Shown here one piece after another: positions 43,563 through 52,455 of a stretch of 64,000 bases of DNA; position 1 is the stretch's first letter, and the number at the start of each line of letters is the position of its first letter. The notes beneath the pieces are model-generated. The model ran no database searches. It had not been told where the DNA came from and saw only the letters and a program-made list of their open reading frames with translations. The DNA comes from Bradyrhizobium sp. AZCC 2262 (GTDB lineage Bacteria; Pseudomonadota; Alphaproteobacteria; Rhizobiales; Xanthobacteraceae). The position numbers were made by a program, and so were the translations under genes. Location of the stretch: positions 8,308,001 through 8,372,000 of the forward strand of contig NZ_JAZHRT010000001.1 in NCBI RefSeq assembly GCF_036924535.1. The letters run 5' to 3'.

Positions 43563-45791
43563 TTATCGCCCGATCAGCCGGTCCACCAGCCAGCCATCCA
43601 GTCCCGCGGCTGCTTCCGGTCGCGCCGACGGATTCGGTGGCGGCGCCGACGTTCGTGCCGGCGGCGGCCGATATCCGCCGCCCTGCGGGACTGGCGCCGG
43701 CTGGCTCGGCGCGGCGCTGGCCTGCGACGCGGTCTGGAACAGGTTCGACATGAAGCCGCCGCGTTGCGAGTTCGGCAGGCTCGCCACCGGAACGCCCTGA
43801 TGCGCCGTGCGCATGAAGCGGGTCCACACTTCCACCGGCAGACCGCCGCCGGTTGCCTTCTTGGTCGGCGAATTGTCGTCATTGCCGAGCCAGACGCCGG
43901 TGACGAGGTTCGCCGTGTAGCCGATGAACCAGGCGTCGCGGAAATCCTGGCTGGTGCCGGTCTTGCCGGCGGCCATCCAGCCCGGAATCTCCGCCTTGCG
44001 CGCGGTGCCCGAGAGCAGCGTCTCCTGCATCATCCTGTTCATCATCGCGACGTGCTGCGGCTCGATCACTGGGCTGAGCTGGTCGGGCTGCCGCGCATAC
44101 AGCACCTTGCCTTCATTGGTGCGGATCTTGGTCACGACATGCGGGGAGATGCCGAGCCCGCCATTGGCAAACGGCGCATAGGCGCCGACCAGTTCGATCA
44201 CGGATACTTCCGAGGTGCCGAGCGCGATCGAGGGATTGGCATCGAGTTTCGATGAAATCCCGAGCCGGTGCGCGGTCCGCACCACGTTCTTCGGTCCGAC
44301 CTCGAGCCCGAGCCGCACCGCGACCGTGTTGAGCGACATCGCCAGTGCCTGTGTCAGCGTCACCGCGCCGAAATATTCATGGGTGTAGTTCTCAGGTTTC
44401 CAGCCCTTGAGATCGAGCGGCGCATCCTGGCGGATCGTTTCCGGCGTCAGGCCGCCTTCGATCGCGGTCAGAAAGATGAACGGTTTGAACGCCGAGCCGG
44501 GCTGGCGCTTGGCCGTTACCGCGCGGTTATACTGGCTGTCGGCATAGTTACGCCCGCCCACCATGGCGCGCACCGCGCCCTCGGGCGTCATCGCCACCAG
44601 TGCGCCCTGCGTGACGTTGAATTTTACGCTCTTCGCCGCCAGCTCGTCGATAATGGCAGCTTCGGCTGTGCTCTGCAGTTTCGGATCGATCGTGGTCTCG
44701 ACCACGATGCTCTGGTCGATCTGGCCGACGAGATCGTCGAGCACCTCGCCGATCCAGTCGGCGACGTAATTGACCGTGCCGGCGCCGGCCGGCTTCACAT
44801 TGTAGGAGGGATGTCCGATCGAGGCCTTGGCCTGGGCGGCGCTGATGAATTTGGCGTCCGCCATCGCGGCAAGCACGATCTGGGCGCGCGCTTCCGCGCC
44901 TTCCGGGTTGCGGTTCGGCGCCAGCCGCGACGGCGACTTGACGAGGCCGGCCAGCATCGCGGCCTCCGCGACCGTGACGTGCTTGGCGGATTTGCCGAAA
45001 TAGCGCTGCGCAGCCGCCTCGACGCCATAGGCGCCGGAGCCGAAATAGACGCGGTTGAGGTAGAGCTCGAGAATTTCGTTCTTGGAGTGCTTGCGTTCCA
45101 GCCACAGCGCAAGTTCCACTTCCTGCAGCTTGCGCGCCATGGTGCGTTCCTGGGTCAGGAACAGGTTTTTGGCGAGCTGCTGCGTCAGCGTCGAGCCGCC
45201 CTGCGAGACGCCCCGATGCAGGAGGTTGGTGACCGCCGCGCGCGCGATGCCGACGGGATCGACGCCGTAATGCGAATAGAAGCGGCGGTCCTCGATGGCG
45301 ATGAACGCCTTCGGCAGATAGGGCGGCAGGTCCTTCAGCGCGACATTGGTGCCGGCCATTTCGCCGCGCGAGGCCAGCAGGCTGCCGTCGACGCCGACGA
45401 TCTGGATGGTTGGCGGCCGCTTTGGAATTTCCAGCGACTGGATCGCTGGCAGATGCGCGCCGACCCAGACCACGACGCCGATGATGGCGATCGCCGCCCA
45501 CAGGCCGAGCACTGCGCCCCAATAGACCAGCCGGCCGATCTTGATCCGGCCGCGCGATTTCGCGCGCCGCTTGGCGCCGCCCTTGGCCGCGCGCGGCTTG
45601 CGCTCGCGCGGCGGCGGATCGTCAACGTCGTCGTCTTCGTCCTTGCGCCTGGGCACTGGTTTCTTCGGTTTGTCGTCGTCAATGGCGGCCGGAATGCGAT
45701 CGTCGGGAGAGAGGCGCAGGTCGGCGAGCGCTGCAGGAAGCCCAAACAGCGGTTCCTTGCGTCCGCCGCTCTTTTTCCGTCCCCACGCCAT
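43563..45791 (-). CDS. Class A penicillin-binding protein (PBP1A family)
   Basis: 742 residues. A charged cytoplasmic head with an acidic KDEDDDVDDPPP run and a basic stretch precedes one membrane helix (about 85-110). The GT51 glycosyltransferase has AIEDRRFYSHYGVD, GGSTLTQQLAKNLFL and RKLQEVELALWLERK. The transpeptidase has SxxK in PGSAFKPF, SLN and AGKTGTSQD. The end is a long Pro/Ala/Gly-rich tail. It builds and cross-links septal or wall peptidoglycan. It lies convergent with the L,D-transpeptidase gene, 40 bases apart. Confidence 0.94.
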   Translation of the reverse strand: MAWGRKKSGGRKEPLFGLPAALADLRLSPDDRIPAAIDDDKPKKPVPRRKDEDDDVDDPPPRERKPRAAKGGAKRRAKSRGRIKIGRLVYWGAVLGLWAAIAIIGVVVWVGAHLPAIQSLEIPKRPPTIQIVGVDGSLLASRGEMAGTNVALKDLPPYLPKAFIAIEDRRFYSHYGVDPVGIARAAVTNLLHRGVSQGGSTLTQQLAKNLFLTQERTMARKLQEVELALWLERKHSKNEILELYLNRVYFGSGAYGVEAAAQRYFGKSAKHVTVAEAAMLAGLVKSPSRLAPNRNPEGAEARAQIVLAAMADAKFISAAQAKASIGHPSYNVKPAGAGTVNYVADWIGEVLDDLVGQIDQSIVVETTIDPKLQSTAEAAIIDELAAKSVKFNVTQGALVAMTPEGAVRAMVGGRNYADSQYNRAVTAKRQPGSAFKPFIFLTAIEGGLTPETIRQDAPLDLKGWKPENYTHEYFGAVTLTQALAMSLNTVAVRLGLEVGPKNVVRTAHRLGISSKLDANPSIALGTSEVSVIELVGAYAPFANGGLGISPHVVTKIRTNEGKVLYARQPDQLSPVIEPQHVAMMNRMMQETLLSGTARKAEIPGWMAAGKTGTSQDFRDAWFIGYTANLVTGVWLGNDDNSPTKKATGGGLPVEVWTRFMRTAHQGVPVASLPNSQRGGFMSNLFQTASQASAAPSQPAPVPQGGGYRPPPARTSAPPPNPSARPEAAAGLDGWLVDRLIGR

Positions 45792-45936
45792 GACAAACGC
45801 CGTTCACACCCGTCCCGGTGCAGGCTAGCGGGGGCTGTTTAAGGGACGGTTACGGAAAGGTTAATGCGGGATTAGGAGGTGCGGCGGGCCCATATTAGGA
45901 TGGATGCAAACCACAGCATTCTCAGGGGAAATCTGC

Positions 45937-46362
45937 ATGGGCCACATCGATCCCACCAAGGAAGTGTTCGCGCAATTCAAGGCCAATGACCGGCCGGGTC
46001 CCATCCACATGCTCAATCTGGTCCGGCTGCGCGCACAGGCCGCCTATCCCGACGGCCGCAAGGCGACCGGCGCGGAAGCCTACGCGGCCTATGGGCGCGA
46101 AAGCGGCCCGGTGTTCGAACGGCTCGGCGGCCGCATCGTCTGGCAGGGCAGGTTCGAGCTGATGCTGATCGGGCCGCAAGACGAGCGCTGGGATCACTGC
46201 TTCATCGCCGAATATCCAAGCGTGGCCGCGTTCGCCGAGATGATCCGCGATCCCGTCTACCGCGAAGCGGTCAAGCACCGCCAGGCCGCCGTCGAGGATT
46301 CCCGCCTGATCCGGCACGCGGTGCTTCCGGTCGGCAAGACGTTTGGCGAGATACCGAAGTGA
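45937..46362 (+). CDS. DUF1330-like small alpha/beta-barrel protein
   Basis: 141 residues from ATG 45937 (GGGG SD). The motif IHMLNLVRLRAQAAYPDG, then EAYAAYGRESGPVFERLGG and FIAEYPSVAAFAEMIRDPVYREA match the dimeric ferredoxin-like DUF1330 fold. Function is unknown; relatives are found beside oxidoreductases. The start is chosen over 45904 because of its SD and the normal family N-terminus. Confidence 0.82.
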   Translation: MGHIDPTKEVFAQFKANDRPGPIHMLNLVRLRAQAAYPDGRKATGAEAYAAYGRESGPVFERLGGRIVWQGRFELMLIGPQDERWDHCFIAEYPSVAAFAEMIRDPVYREAVKHRQAAVEDSRLIRHAVLPVGKTFGEIPK

Positions 46363-46387
46363 CAGCAGACGCGCGCTAGTGGTTAGA

Positions 46388-46488
46388 CCCTCATGGTGAG
46401 GAGGCGCTCTAGCGCCGTCTCGAACCATGTGGCCCCGCTGGTGCCATTCATCCTTCGAGACGCCGCTGCGCGGCTCCTCAGGATGAGG
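46388..46488. repeat. Intergenic palindromic repeat next to the IS element
   Basis: Contains CCTCATGGTGAGG at one end and CCTCAGGATGAGG at the other, with GGCGCTCTAGCGCC and GTCTCGAA / TTCGAGAC in between, a layout common in Bradyrhizobium. It ends close to the right side of the IS110 element. Confidence 0.7.
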
Positions 46489-46499
46489 TCTGGCAGGCG

Positions 46500-48117
46500 C
46501 GAAACACACCTTGCCCACCCTCATATGAGGGCTTTTGAGTCAAGCATCCCGACCGGGGCTTGGATGTGATTTTTTGCATTCGGTGGAGCGGCGGCGCGCG
46601 GAGCCATGCGTAGCGCAGCGTGCCGCCGCGGTCGGTGCGCTCAGGAACTGGCTTCCGGCGATTTATGCAGCATCTCACTGCATCACCTCATATCCGGTCG
46701 GGCGTTTTGCAGCCCGGTACCCACATTCCGCATGCATGCGGCGAGGAAGCCATGAGGATGAGACCCATCTACGAAGCGGCCTGTTGATTTGGCCCAAGGG
46801 TGGCACGGTCATCATCCATTCCGCGCTGACCGCGGCCGACGCCGCGACGCTGACGCGTTGCTTGAAACGTTTACGCCTTCGCGGCCTTGAGCACGGCTCC
46901 TTCGGGAACCATGCCGGTTGTGAGGTAGCGCCAGAGCGCCACCATCAGCTTGCGCGCCAAGGCCACGATGGCGATGCGCTTGTTGCGCTTGCTGGCATTG
47001 TTGTGGGTGCGGCTGCGGAACCATCGGGTGAGCGCACTCTCCGGCTGATGCCGCAGCCACAGCCAGGCCAGTTCGATCGCGGCGCAGCGGGCGCGTGGAT
47101 TGCCCGCCTTGCTGATGCCCTGGTCGCGGTCGGTCCCGCCGCTCTGCCATGGACTGGGCGTCAGCCCGAAATAGCTCGCGACCTCACGCCGATTACGAAA
47201 GTCCTTGTAGAACACCTCGCTGGTCAGCGTCGTCGCGAACGCCGGACCGAGGCATTTGAGCCGGAGCAACAGTTCGCTGCGCTCGGTCATCTGCGCCGCC
47301 GCAGGTGCCGGATCCGCTTGAGCCGACGCCTGTGCGAGTTCCTCGAGCCGTTCGCGCACCAGCATCAGCCGTGCGTGCTCGTGCCTGATCTCCGCCAGCA
47401 TCCGTGGCGGCACCGCCTGGCCCTGCCAATCCCGCTGCGCCGAAAGCCAGCTCAGCCAGTCACGCCGGCGCGGGTTCCCCACCGCCATGCCCAACAATCG
47501 CAGCAGCGCCTTGATCCGGGTGGTGTGCGCGGTTTGCTCCTTGATCAGCCGGCCGCGTTCACGGCTGGTGCGGCGGGCGTCCTCTTGCTCCGGCGCAGGT
47601 GCCCGCACGATCCGCACCACCTGCGGCTCACCGCGCAGATACGCCATCAGCGTCCGTAGCATCTTCTCGCCATCGATCCGGTCGGTCTTCACCCGCCGTG
47701 CCCGCTGATCCACCGCTATGCTCGCAGGGTCAAACACGTAGTTCGTGATCCCGGCAGCCAGCAGAAGCCGATGCAGCCAGAACCCGTCGTAGCCCGCTTC
47801 GTAGCAGCTCACCACCGCCGGAACGGCTCCCAGCGCCCGGGCCGCCCGCTCCCGAACCTGACCGATCAGCGCCAGCAGCGCAGCATGATCGCCGCCCTCC
47901 AGCTTGTGACGCGACATCTTGCCTTTGTCCGGACTGTGCAGCGTTACCAGCCAGCTCTTCTGGCTCAGTTCAATCGCAACGAAAATCGTGCCACAATGCC
48001 CGGCGGTGGGCGTGTCTACGGTCGATGCTTGCATCTGGCTCTCCGATGGTTCGAGTGTGGAAACCCAAACCTACCGGAAAGGGCACGCTCACCGCCCCAT
48101 GGAATCTACGACGCCCG
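46500..48117 (-). mobile_element. IS110-family insertion sequence (limits approximate)
   Basis: Defined by its transposase (46871-48034). IS110 elements carry no clear terminal inverted repeats or target duplication, so the limits are inferred. The left limit must be after the terminator at 48118, giving at most about 83 bases before the transposase. The right side holds up to about 370 bases of non-coding DNA before the palindromic repeat at 46388-46488. Of the two known IS110 layouts (guide RNA before or after the transposase), only the downstream one has space here. Confidence 0.6.
46871..48034 (-). CDS. IS110-family transposase
   Basis: 387 residues. The N-terminal RuvC-like DEDD domain starts TIFVAIELSQKSWLVTLH, where the usual first Asp (VGIDVSK) is Glu; other acidic residues lie in YEAGYDGFWLHRL and KTDRIDGEK. 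The C-terminal Transposase_20 region has LKCLGPAFATTLTSEVFY, RREVASYFGLTPSPWQSGG and ISKAGNPRARCAAIELAW, with the catalytic Ser in that region. It is intact and full length. It sits between the LivK-like gene and the DUF1330 gene. Confidence 0.93.
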   Translation of the reverse strand: MQASTVDTPTAGHCGTIFVAIELSQKSWLVTLHSPDKGKMSRHKLEGGDHAALLALIGQVRERAARALGAVPAVVSCYEAGYDGFWLHRLLLAAGITNYVFDPASIAVDQRARRVKTDRIDGEKMLRTLMAYLRGEPQVVRIVRAPAPEQEDARRTSRERGRLIKEQTAHTTRIKALLRLLGMAVGNPRRRDWLSWLSAQRDWQGQAVPPRMLAEIRHEHARLMLVRERLEELAQASAQADPAPAAAQMTERSELLLRLKCLGPAFATTLTSEVFYKDFRNRREVASYFGLTPSPWQSGGTDRDQGISKAGNPRARCAAIELAWLWLRHQPESALTRWFRSRTHNNASKRNKRIAIVALARKLMVALWRYLTTGMVPEGAVLKAAKA

Positions 48118-48149
48118 AAAAAAATCGGCGGCCCCGAGGGGCCGCCGAT
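48118..48149 (-). terminator. Rho-independent terminator of the downstream LivK-like gene
   Basis: Read on the minus strand: 12-base stem ATCGGCGGCCCC / GGGGCCGCCGAT with a tight 2-base centre, then seven T (48124-48118). It ends the 48188-49414 gene before the IS. Confidence 0.85.
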
Positions 48150-48187
48150 CGCTTCGTCCGCCGATCGTTTCGATTGGGTCGACGCGA

Positions 48188-49414
48188 CTAGCCCGCCGGG
48201 CCGGCGTCCTCGAGGATCGGGCCGAACATTTCCCAACGCTCGCCGTTGAACCTCATCATCTGCAACTGCTTGTTGACGCGATAGTCGTCCGGCGCGGTGT
48301 TGGCGAGGATGCCCGGCAGCGCCAAGTCTAGTTGAACGTTCTTCAGGCTGGTGGCTACCTTCATGACGTTCTCGCGGGTGAGGTTATCGCCGCATTTTTC
48401 GAGGACGTAGACCATCAGCTCAGACGTCGAGTAGCCGTAGGAGTTGAAGCTCGAATCCTTGTCGCCGTCGGGATAGTACTTCGCCATGAATTCGAAATAC
48501 TTCTTCATGCCGGCATCGTCCTTCCAGGTCGGATCGAGCGGATCCTTGCCGTAGTTGACGCTGATCACGCCCTTGGAGGCTTCAAGCCCCGCCGGCTTCA
48601 TCACGGCGCCGACCGAGGTGGCGTTGATGTCGAGGATGTGCACCGGCTTCCAGTTCAGTTCGTAGATCTTCTTGATCGCCTGCGCCGCCTGCTTGGGCGT
48701 CGTCGCCGAGAAGAACAGGTCCGCGCCGGCGTCCTTGATCTTGAGGATCTGTGAATCGATGGTCGGATCGGATACTTCGTAGGAGGCTTCCGCCACGATC
48801 ATCTTCGCGGCCTTGTCGCCGAGGCCCGCCTTGATGCCATTCAAATAGTCCTTGCCGAGGTCGTCGTTCTGATAGAGCACGCCGATCTTGGCGTTCGGAT
48901 GTTCCTTGATGATGTACTGGCCGTAGATGCGGCCCTCGACGAAGTAGTTGGGGTTGAAGCCCATCGTCCAGGGGAAGTTCTTCGGATCGGTGAACTTCGA
49001 CGCGCCGGTCGCGGCGAACAGCTGCGGCACCTTCTTGGAATTGAGATACTTCTGTACCGCGGCGTTCGAAGGCGTGCCGAGGAGCTGGAAGGTGAGCAGC
49101 ACTTCGTCGCTCTCGACCAGCTTGCGAACCTGTTCGACCGCTTTCGGCGGCGAATAGGCATCGTCATACTGGATCAGGTTGATCTTGCGGCCGTTCACGC
49201 CGCCCTTATCGTTGATCATCTTCATATAGGCGGCTTGCGTCTTGCCGATGGTGGCATAGGCGGAAGCCGGTCCGGAGAATGGATTGGTCTGGCCGATCTT
49301 GATCTCGGTGTCGCTCGCGCCGGTATCGTATTTTTTCTGCGCGGAAGCCGTCGAGACCGACAGCGCAAGCGCGAGCGCCGTGCCGGTGACCAGATGGAAA
49401 ATACTTGTCTTCAT
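48188..49414 (-). CDS. Branched-chain amino-acid-type ABC substrate-binding protein, copy 2
   Basis: 408 residues. A signal peptide to STASAQ precedes the periplasmic-binding type 1 (LivK) fold: TEIKIGQTNPFSGPASAYA, GRKINLIQYDDAYSPPKAVE, ATGASKFTDPKNFPWTMG, KIGVLYQNDDLGKDY and HILDINATSVGAVMKPAGLE. It is the same length as, and clearly duplicated from, the upstream copy (49722-50948). No permease or ATPase genes are near. Its own terminator follows. Confidence 0.93.
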   Translation of the reverse strand: MKTSIFHLVTGTALALALSVSTASAQKKYDTGASDTEIKIGQTNPFSGPASAYATIGKTQAAYMKMINDKGGVNGRKINLIQYDDAYSPPKAVEQVRKLVESDEVLLTFQLLGTPSNAAVQKYLNSKKVPQLFAATGASKFTDPKNFPWTMGFNPNYFVEGRIYGQYIIKEHPNAKIGVLYQNDDLGKDYLNGIKAGLGDKAAKMIVAEASYEVSDPTIDSQILKIKDAGADLFFSATTPKQAAQAIKKIYELNWKPVHILDINATSVGAVMKPAGLEASKGVISVNYGKDPLDPTWKDDAGMKKYFEFMAKYYPDGDKDSSFNSYGYSTSELMVYVLEKCGDNLTRENVMKVATSLKNVQLDLALPGILANTAPDDYRVNKQLQMMRFNGERWEMFGPILEDAGPAG

Positions 49415-49664
49415 TATGCTGCGTTCCTCATGTGTTTATGATTGAGCTGATGACCTTGCCGCGGCTTCGTTGGGCCAACAGACGTCATTGCTGCCACAAT
49501 AGTGGCGGAAGCCATATTGCAATGCAAGACGTAGCTAAGTCGGATGGTTTCCAGGGCAGATCGCTGCGAAGGTAGCAGGTTCCCTATGCACAAAAAGAAT
49601 CCAGCACGAGAATCCGCCTCGCAATGATGCAGGTCGGGAAATAGGAGCCAAGCCGGCATCAAAA

Positions 49665-49701
49665 CGAAAAACCGGCGTCATCCGGGAGCACGACGCCGGT
49701 T
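49665..49701 (-). terminator. Rho-independent terminator of the upstream LivK-like gene
   Basis: Stem AACCGGCGTC / GACGCCGGTT (49701-49670, minus strand), then TTTTTCGTTTT. It separates the two paralogs, so each is a single transcript. The rest of the 307-base gap holds no gene. Confidence 0.8.
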
Positions 49702-49721
49702 CTGCCGATCGATAGCTCTGT

Positions 49722-50948
49722 TTAACCGGCCGGTCCGGCATCCTCGATGATCGGGCCGAACAGCTCCCAGCGTTCGCCGTTGAACTTCATCATCTGCATC
49801 TGCTTGTTGATGCGGTAGTCGGTCGGCGAGGTGTTGGTGACCATGCCGGGCAGCGACAGGCTGCCGGTGGCGTTCTTCAGGCTGGTCGCCTGCTTCATGA
49901 TGTTTTCGCGGGTGAGATCGTCGCCGCATTGTCGCAGGATATGCACCAGCAGTTCCGCAGTGGAATATCCGTAAATGTTGACCGTGTTTTGCTTGTCGCC
50001 TTCAGGATAATATTTGTCCATGAAGGCGAAATAGGCCTTCATGCCGGCATCGTCCTTCCACTGCGGATCGCCCGGATCCTTGCCGTAGGCGGTAGAAATG
50101 ATGTCCTTGGAATTCTCGAGGCCAGCGGGCTTGAGCGTGGCGGAGATCGGGCTCGCATTGATGTCCAGGATGTGGACCGGCTTCCAGCCGAGGTCGGCAG
50201 CCTTCTTGATCGCCTGCGCGGCAAATTTAGGCGTCGAGGCGTCGTAGAGCAGATCGGCGCCTGCGGCCTTCAGCCGGACGATCTGCGAGTCGATGGTCGG
50301 ATCGGTTAGTTCGTAGGAGGCTTCGGCGACGATCATTGTCGCGGCCTTGCCGCCGAGGGCTTCCTTCAGGCCAGTGATATAATCGCGGCCGAGATCGTCG
50401 TTCTGATAGAGGATGCCGATCTTGGCGGTAGGGTGGTTCTTCAGAATGTACTGCCCATAGATGCGCCCTTCGGACTGGTAGTTGGGATTGAAGCCCATCG
50501 TCCAGGGAAAGTTCTTGGGATCGGTGAATTTCGATGCGCCGGTCGCGGCCAATAGCTGCGGCACCTTCTTGGCATTGAGATATTTCTGAACGGCGGCGTT
50601 CGACGGCGTGCCGATGATCTGGAACGTGAACAGAACCTCGTCACCCTCGACCAGCTTGCGCACCTGCTCGACGGCCTTCGGCGGTGAGTAGGCGTCGTCA
50701 TACTGAATCAGGTTTAGTTTGCGGCCGTTGATGCCGCCCTGCTCGTTGATCATCTTGAAATAGGCGGCCTGCGTCTTGCCGATGCCGGCATAGGCCGAGG
50801 CCGGTCCGGAGAAAGGAACCGTCTGACCGATCTTGATTTCGGTATCGCTCGCACCGGGATCGTATTTCTTCAGCGCGTTGGCGGGCAAGGCCGACACCGC
50901 GATCGCAACGGCTGCGCCTGCGAGCCAGTGGAACATGCCGCTTCTCAT
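49722..50948 (-). CDS. Branched-chain amino-acid-type ABC substrate-binding protein, copy 1
   Basis: 408 residues from ATG 50948 (SD GGAGG, 8 bases). The signal peptide ends PANALKK. TEIKIGQTVPFSGPASAYAG, GRKLNLIQYDDAYSPPKAVE, FTDPKNFPWTMGFNPNYQSE and KIGILYQNDDLGRDY mirror copy 2 over the whole length. Family members bind branched-chain amino acids, or aromatic and amide compounds in Bradyrhizobium. Without transport genes nearby, the ligand cannot be given. The differing regions near YDASTPKFAAQ and SSEKGV-type loops could change ligand. Confidence 0.93.
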   Translation of the reverse strand: MRSGMFHWLAGAAVAIAVSALPANALKKYDPGASDTEIKIGQTVPFSGPASAYAGIGKTQAAYFKMINEQGGINGRKLNLIQYDDAYSPPKAVEQVRKLVEGDEVLFTFQIIGTPSNAAVQKYLNAKKVPQLLAATGASKFTDPKNFPWTMGFNPNYQSEGRIYGQYILKNHPTAKIGILYQNDDLGRDYITGLKEALGGKAATMIVAEASYELTDPTIDSQIVRLKAAGADLLYDASTPKFAAQAIKKAADLGWKPVHILDINASPISATLKPAGLENSKDIISTAYGKDPGDPQWKDDAGMKAYFAFMDKYYPEGDKQNTVNIYGYSTAELLVHILRQCGDDLTRENIMKQATSLKNATGSLSLPGMVTNTSPTDYRINKQMQMMKFNGERWELFGPIIEDAGPAG

Positions 50949-51078
50949 AAAGAGACCTCCCATATATCGCTCGACGATCGTGTCAGACCATCGGTTCGGA
51001 TGGCCAGTCGTCATCGTTGCCCGGGAGTTTGGCGGAACGGATTCTGCAATGCAAGGCAGCGCCGGGTAGACGAATTTC

Positions 51079-51441
51079 CTACGCCAGCCAGAGCAGGATC
51101 AGTGCGAGTGTCGCAGGCACCGCCTGCACATAAAGTATCCGTCGGCTCACAGTCGCCGCGCCGTAAACGCCGGCCACGATCACGCACAGCAAAAAGAAAA
51201 CCTTGATCTGGAACGCGAAGGCCGCATTGGGATGGAGCAGGCCCCAGACGAGTCCCGCGGCCAGGAAGCCGTTATACAAGCCCTGGTTGGCGGCCAGCAC
51301 CGCCGATTCCGTCGCTTTCTCGATGGAGTTGCGGAAAGTCTTCAGACCCAGCGGCTTGGTCCAGAGAAACATTTCGAGAATGAGAAAATAGATATGCAGC
51401 GCAGCCACCACCGCGACCAGAAAATTGGCAATGAAGATCAT
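51079..51441 (-). CDS. DUF1304 small membrane protein
   Basis: 120 residues from ATG 51441. Four membrane helices: IFIANFLVAVVAALHIYFLIL, QGLYNGFLAAGLVWGLLHP, FQIKVFFLLCVIVAGVYGAA and ILYVQAVPATLALILLWLA. The motifs HIYFLILEMFLWTKP and NQGLYNGFLAAGL define DUF1304. Function unknown. It lies divergent from ogt. Confidence 0.9.
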   Translation of the reverse strand: MIFIANFLVAVVAALHIYFLILEMFLWTKPLGLKTFRNSIEKATESAVLAANQGLYNGFLAAGLVWGLLHPNAAFAFQIKVFFLLCVIVAGVYGAATVSRRILYVQAVPATLALILLWLA

Positions 51442-51538
51442 GTTGCGGTCGCCCAACCGGCTGCGGAATTCGGGTGGACGCTAGCACGCGGCAGGTGAAA
51501 AGTGCGGGACGCTTGCGGATATTTTTAAGGGACTGACG

Positions 51539-52108
51539 ATGCCGGAGAGCTTCAACCTCGACCGCCTGCCGACGCCAATCGGGACGGCGCTATTGGTCAC
51601 CGATGCGGACGGCCTGCTCCGCGCGCTGGACTGGGAGGATTACGAGCCGCGCATGAAGCAGTTGCTGCGCCTGCATTATGACGCGGTGGAGCTCAAGAAT
51701 GCGCGGGCGCCGCGCGAGCTGCGCGGCGCACTGACCGGCTATTTCAAGGGCGATCTCGACCGCCTCGCCGCGATCGAATGGCGCGTCGCCGGTACGCCAT
51801 TCCAGCAAAAGGTCTGGAACGCGCTGCCGAAGATCCCGGCCGGCACGACGCTGAGCTACGGCGCGCTCGCCGCGAAGCTTCGGATGCCCAAAGCCGTCCG
51901 CGCCGTCGGCCACGCCAACGGCTCCAACCCGATCAGCGTGGTCGTGCCCTGTCACCGCCTGATCGGCGCCAACGGTTCGCTGGTGAAGTATGGCGGCGGA
52001 CTGGAGCGCAAGCGCTGGCTGTTGCAGCACGAGGGCGCTCCGATTCAAAAAGGGGACGGGTCAATCAAGCAGCGGGGAGGTGTGCTTGAGGACCCGTCAC
52101 AAGTTTAA
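51539..52108 (+). CDS. ogt: Methylated-DNA--protein-cysteine methyltransferase (Ogt)
   Basis: 189 residues from ATG 51539 (SD AGGGA). The N-terminal domain (about 1-80) is followed by the DNA-binding helix region GTPFQQKVWNALPKIPAGTT, the active-site loop SVVVPCHRLIGANGSLVKYG and ERKRWLLQHEGA. The Cys of PCHR takes the alkyl group from O6-alkylguanine. All key residues are present, so this copy is functional. A decayed piece of a second copy lies at 56430-56510. Confidence 0.95.
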   Translation: MPESFNLDRLPTPIGTALLVTDADGLLRALDWEDYEPRMKQLLRLHYDAVELKNARAPRELRGALTGYFKGDLDRLAAIEWRVAGTPFQQKVWNALPKIPAGTTLSYGALAAKLRMPKAVRAVGHANGSNPISVVVPCHRLIGANGSLVKYGGGLERKRWLLQHEGAPIQKGDGSIKQRGGVLEDPSQV

Positions 52109-52119
52109 TCGGTAATGCG

Positions 52120-52230
52120 CTAGTCGAGGCCTCGTGTGTTTCGCATGTCCCGCACGATATAGATGAACACAAGAATCGTGGGTGCCCAGGCCAGTATCGC
52201 GCCCACCATCATCGCATGTACTGTCGTCAT
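52120..52230 (-). CDS. Tiny membrane protein (36 residues)
   Basis: ATG 52230 with AAGGAG five bases before it. The product is Met-Thr-Thr-Val followed by one hydrophobic helix (VGAILAWAPTILVFIYIV) and a short charged tail RDMRNTRGLD. Orientation and spacing (39 bases after the zinc-ribbon gene) suggest it ends a small operon. No family recognised, but the strong SD and single clean helix support a real gene. Confidence 0.5.
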   Translation of the reverse strand: MTTVHAMMVGAILAWAPTILVFIYIVRDMRNTRGLD

Positions 52231-52269
52231 GGTCGCTCCTTGGGTATCCGTTCCACCCCCTTGGCTGGA

Positions 52270-52455
52270 TCAGTTTCTTTCCGCGACCGACGGTTCAGGA
52301 CATTTGTAGAGCCATCTCCAATAGGCCCGGTTGCGCTCCTGCTGCCGCCTGTAGATCTCGCGGCACTTCGCCGAGCAAAACTGCTCGAAGTACCAACTGC
52401 GCCGGACCAGCCCGAAGGGCCGCTTGCATTCAGGATTTCCGCAGCAATTCGTCAT
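52270..52455 (-). CDS. Small zinc-ribbon protein, second of an overlapping pair
   Basis: 61 residues from ATG 52455. Cys pairs NCCGNPECKRPFGLVRR and FCSAKCREIYRR form a treble-clef or zinc-ribbon-like Cys set; the rest is basic and aromatic (RAYWRWLYKCPEP). The start overlaps the stop of the preceding small gene as ATGA. A Cys-rich protein of this kind could bind RNA, DNA or a ribosomal partner. It is a known small-protein type in Bradyrhizobium, with no assigned role. Confidence 0.65.
   Translation of the reverse strand: MTNCCGNPECKRPFGLVRRSWYFEQFCSAKCREIYRRQQERNRAYWRWLYKCPEPSVAERN

Noticed and set aside
46535..47659. 374-codon frame opposite the IS110 transposase
   Set aside because: Arg/His-rich, no motif; antisense shadow of a confirmed transposase.
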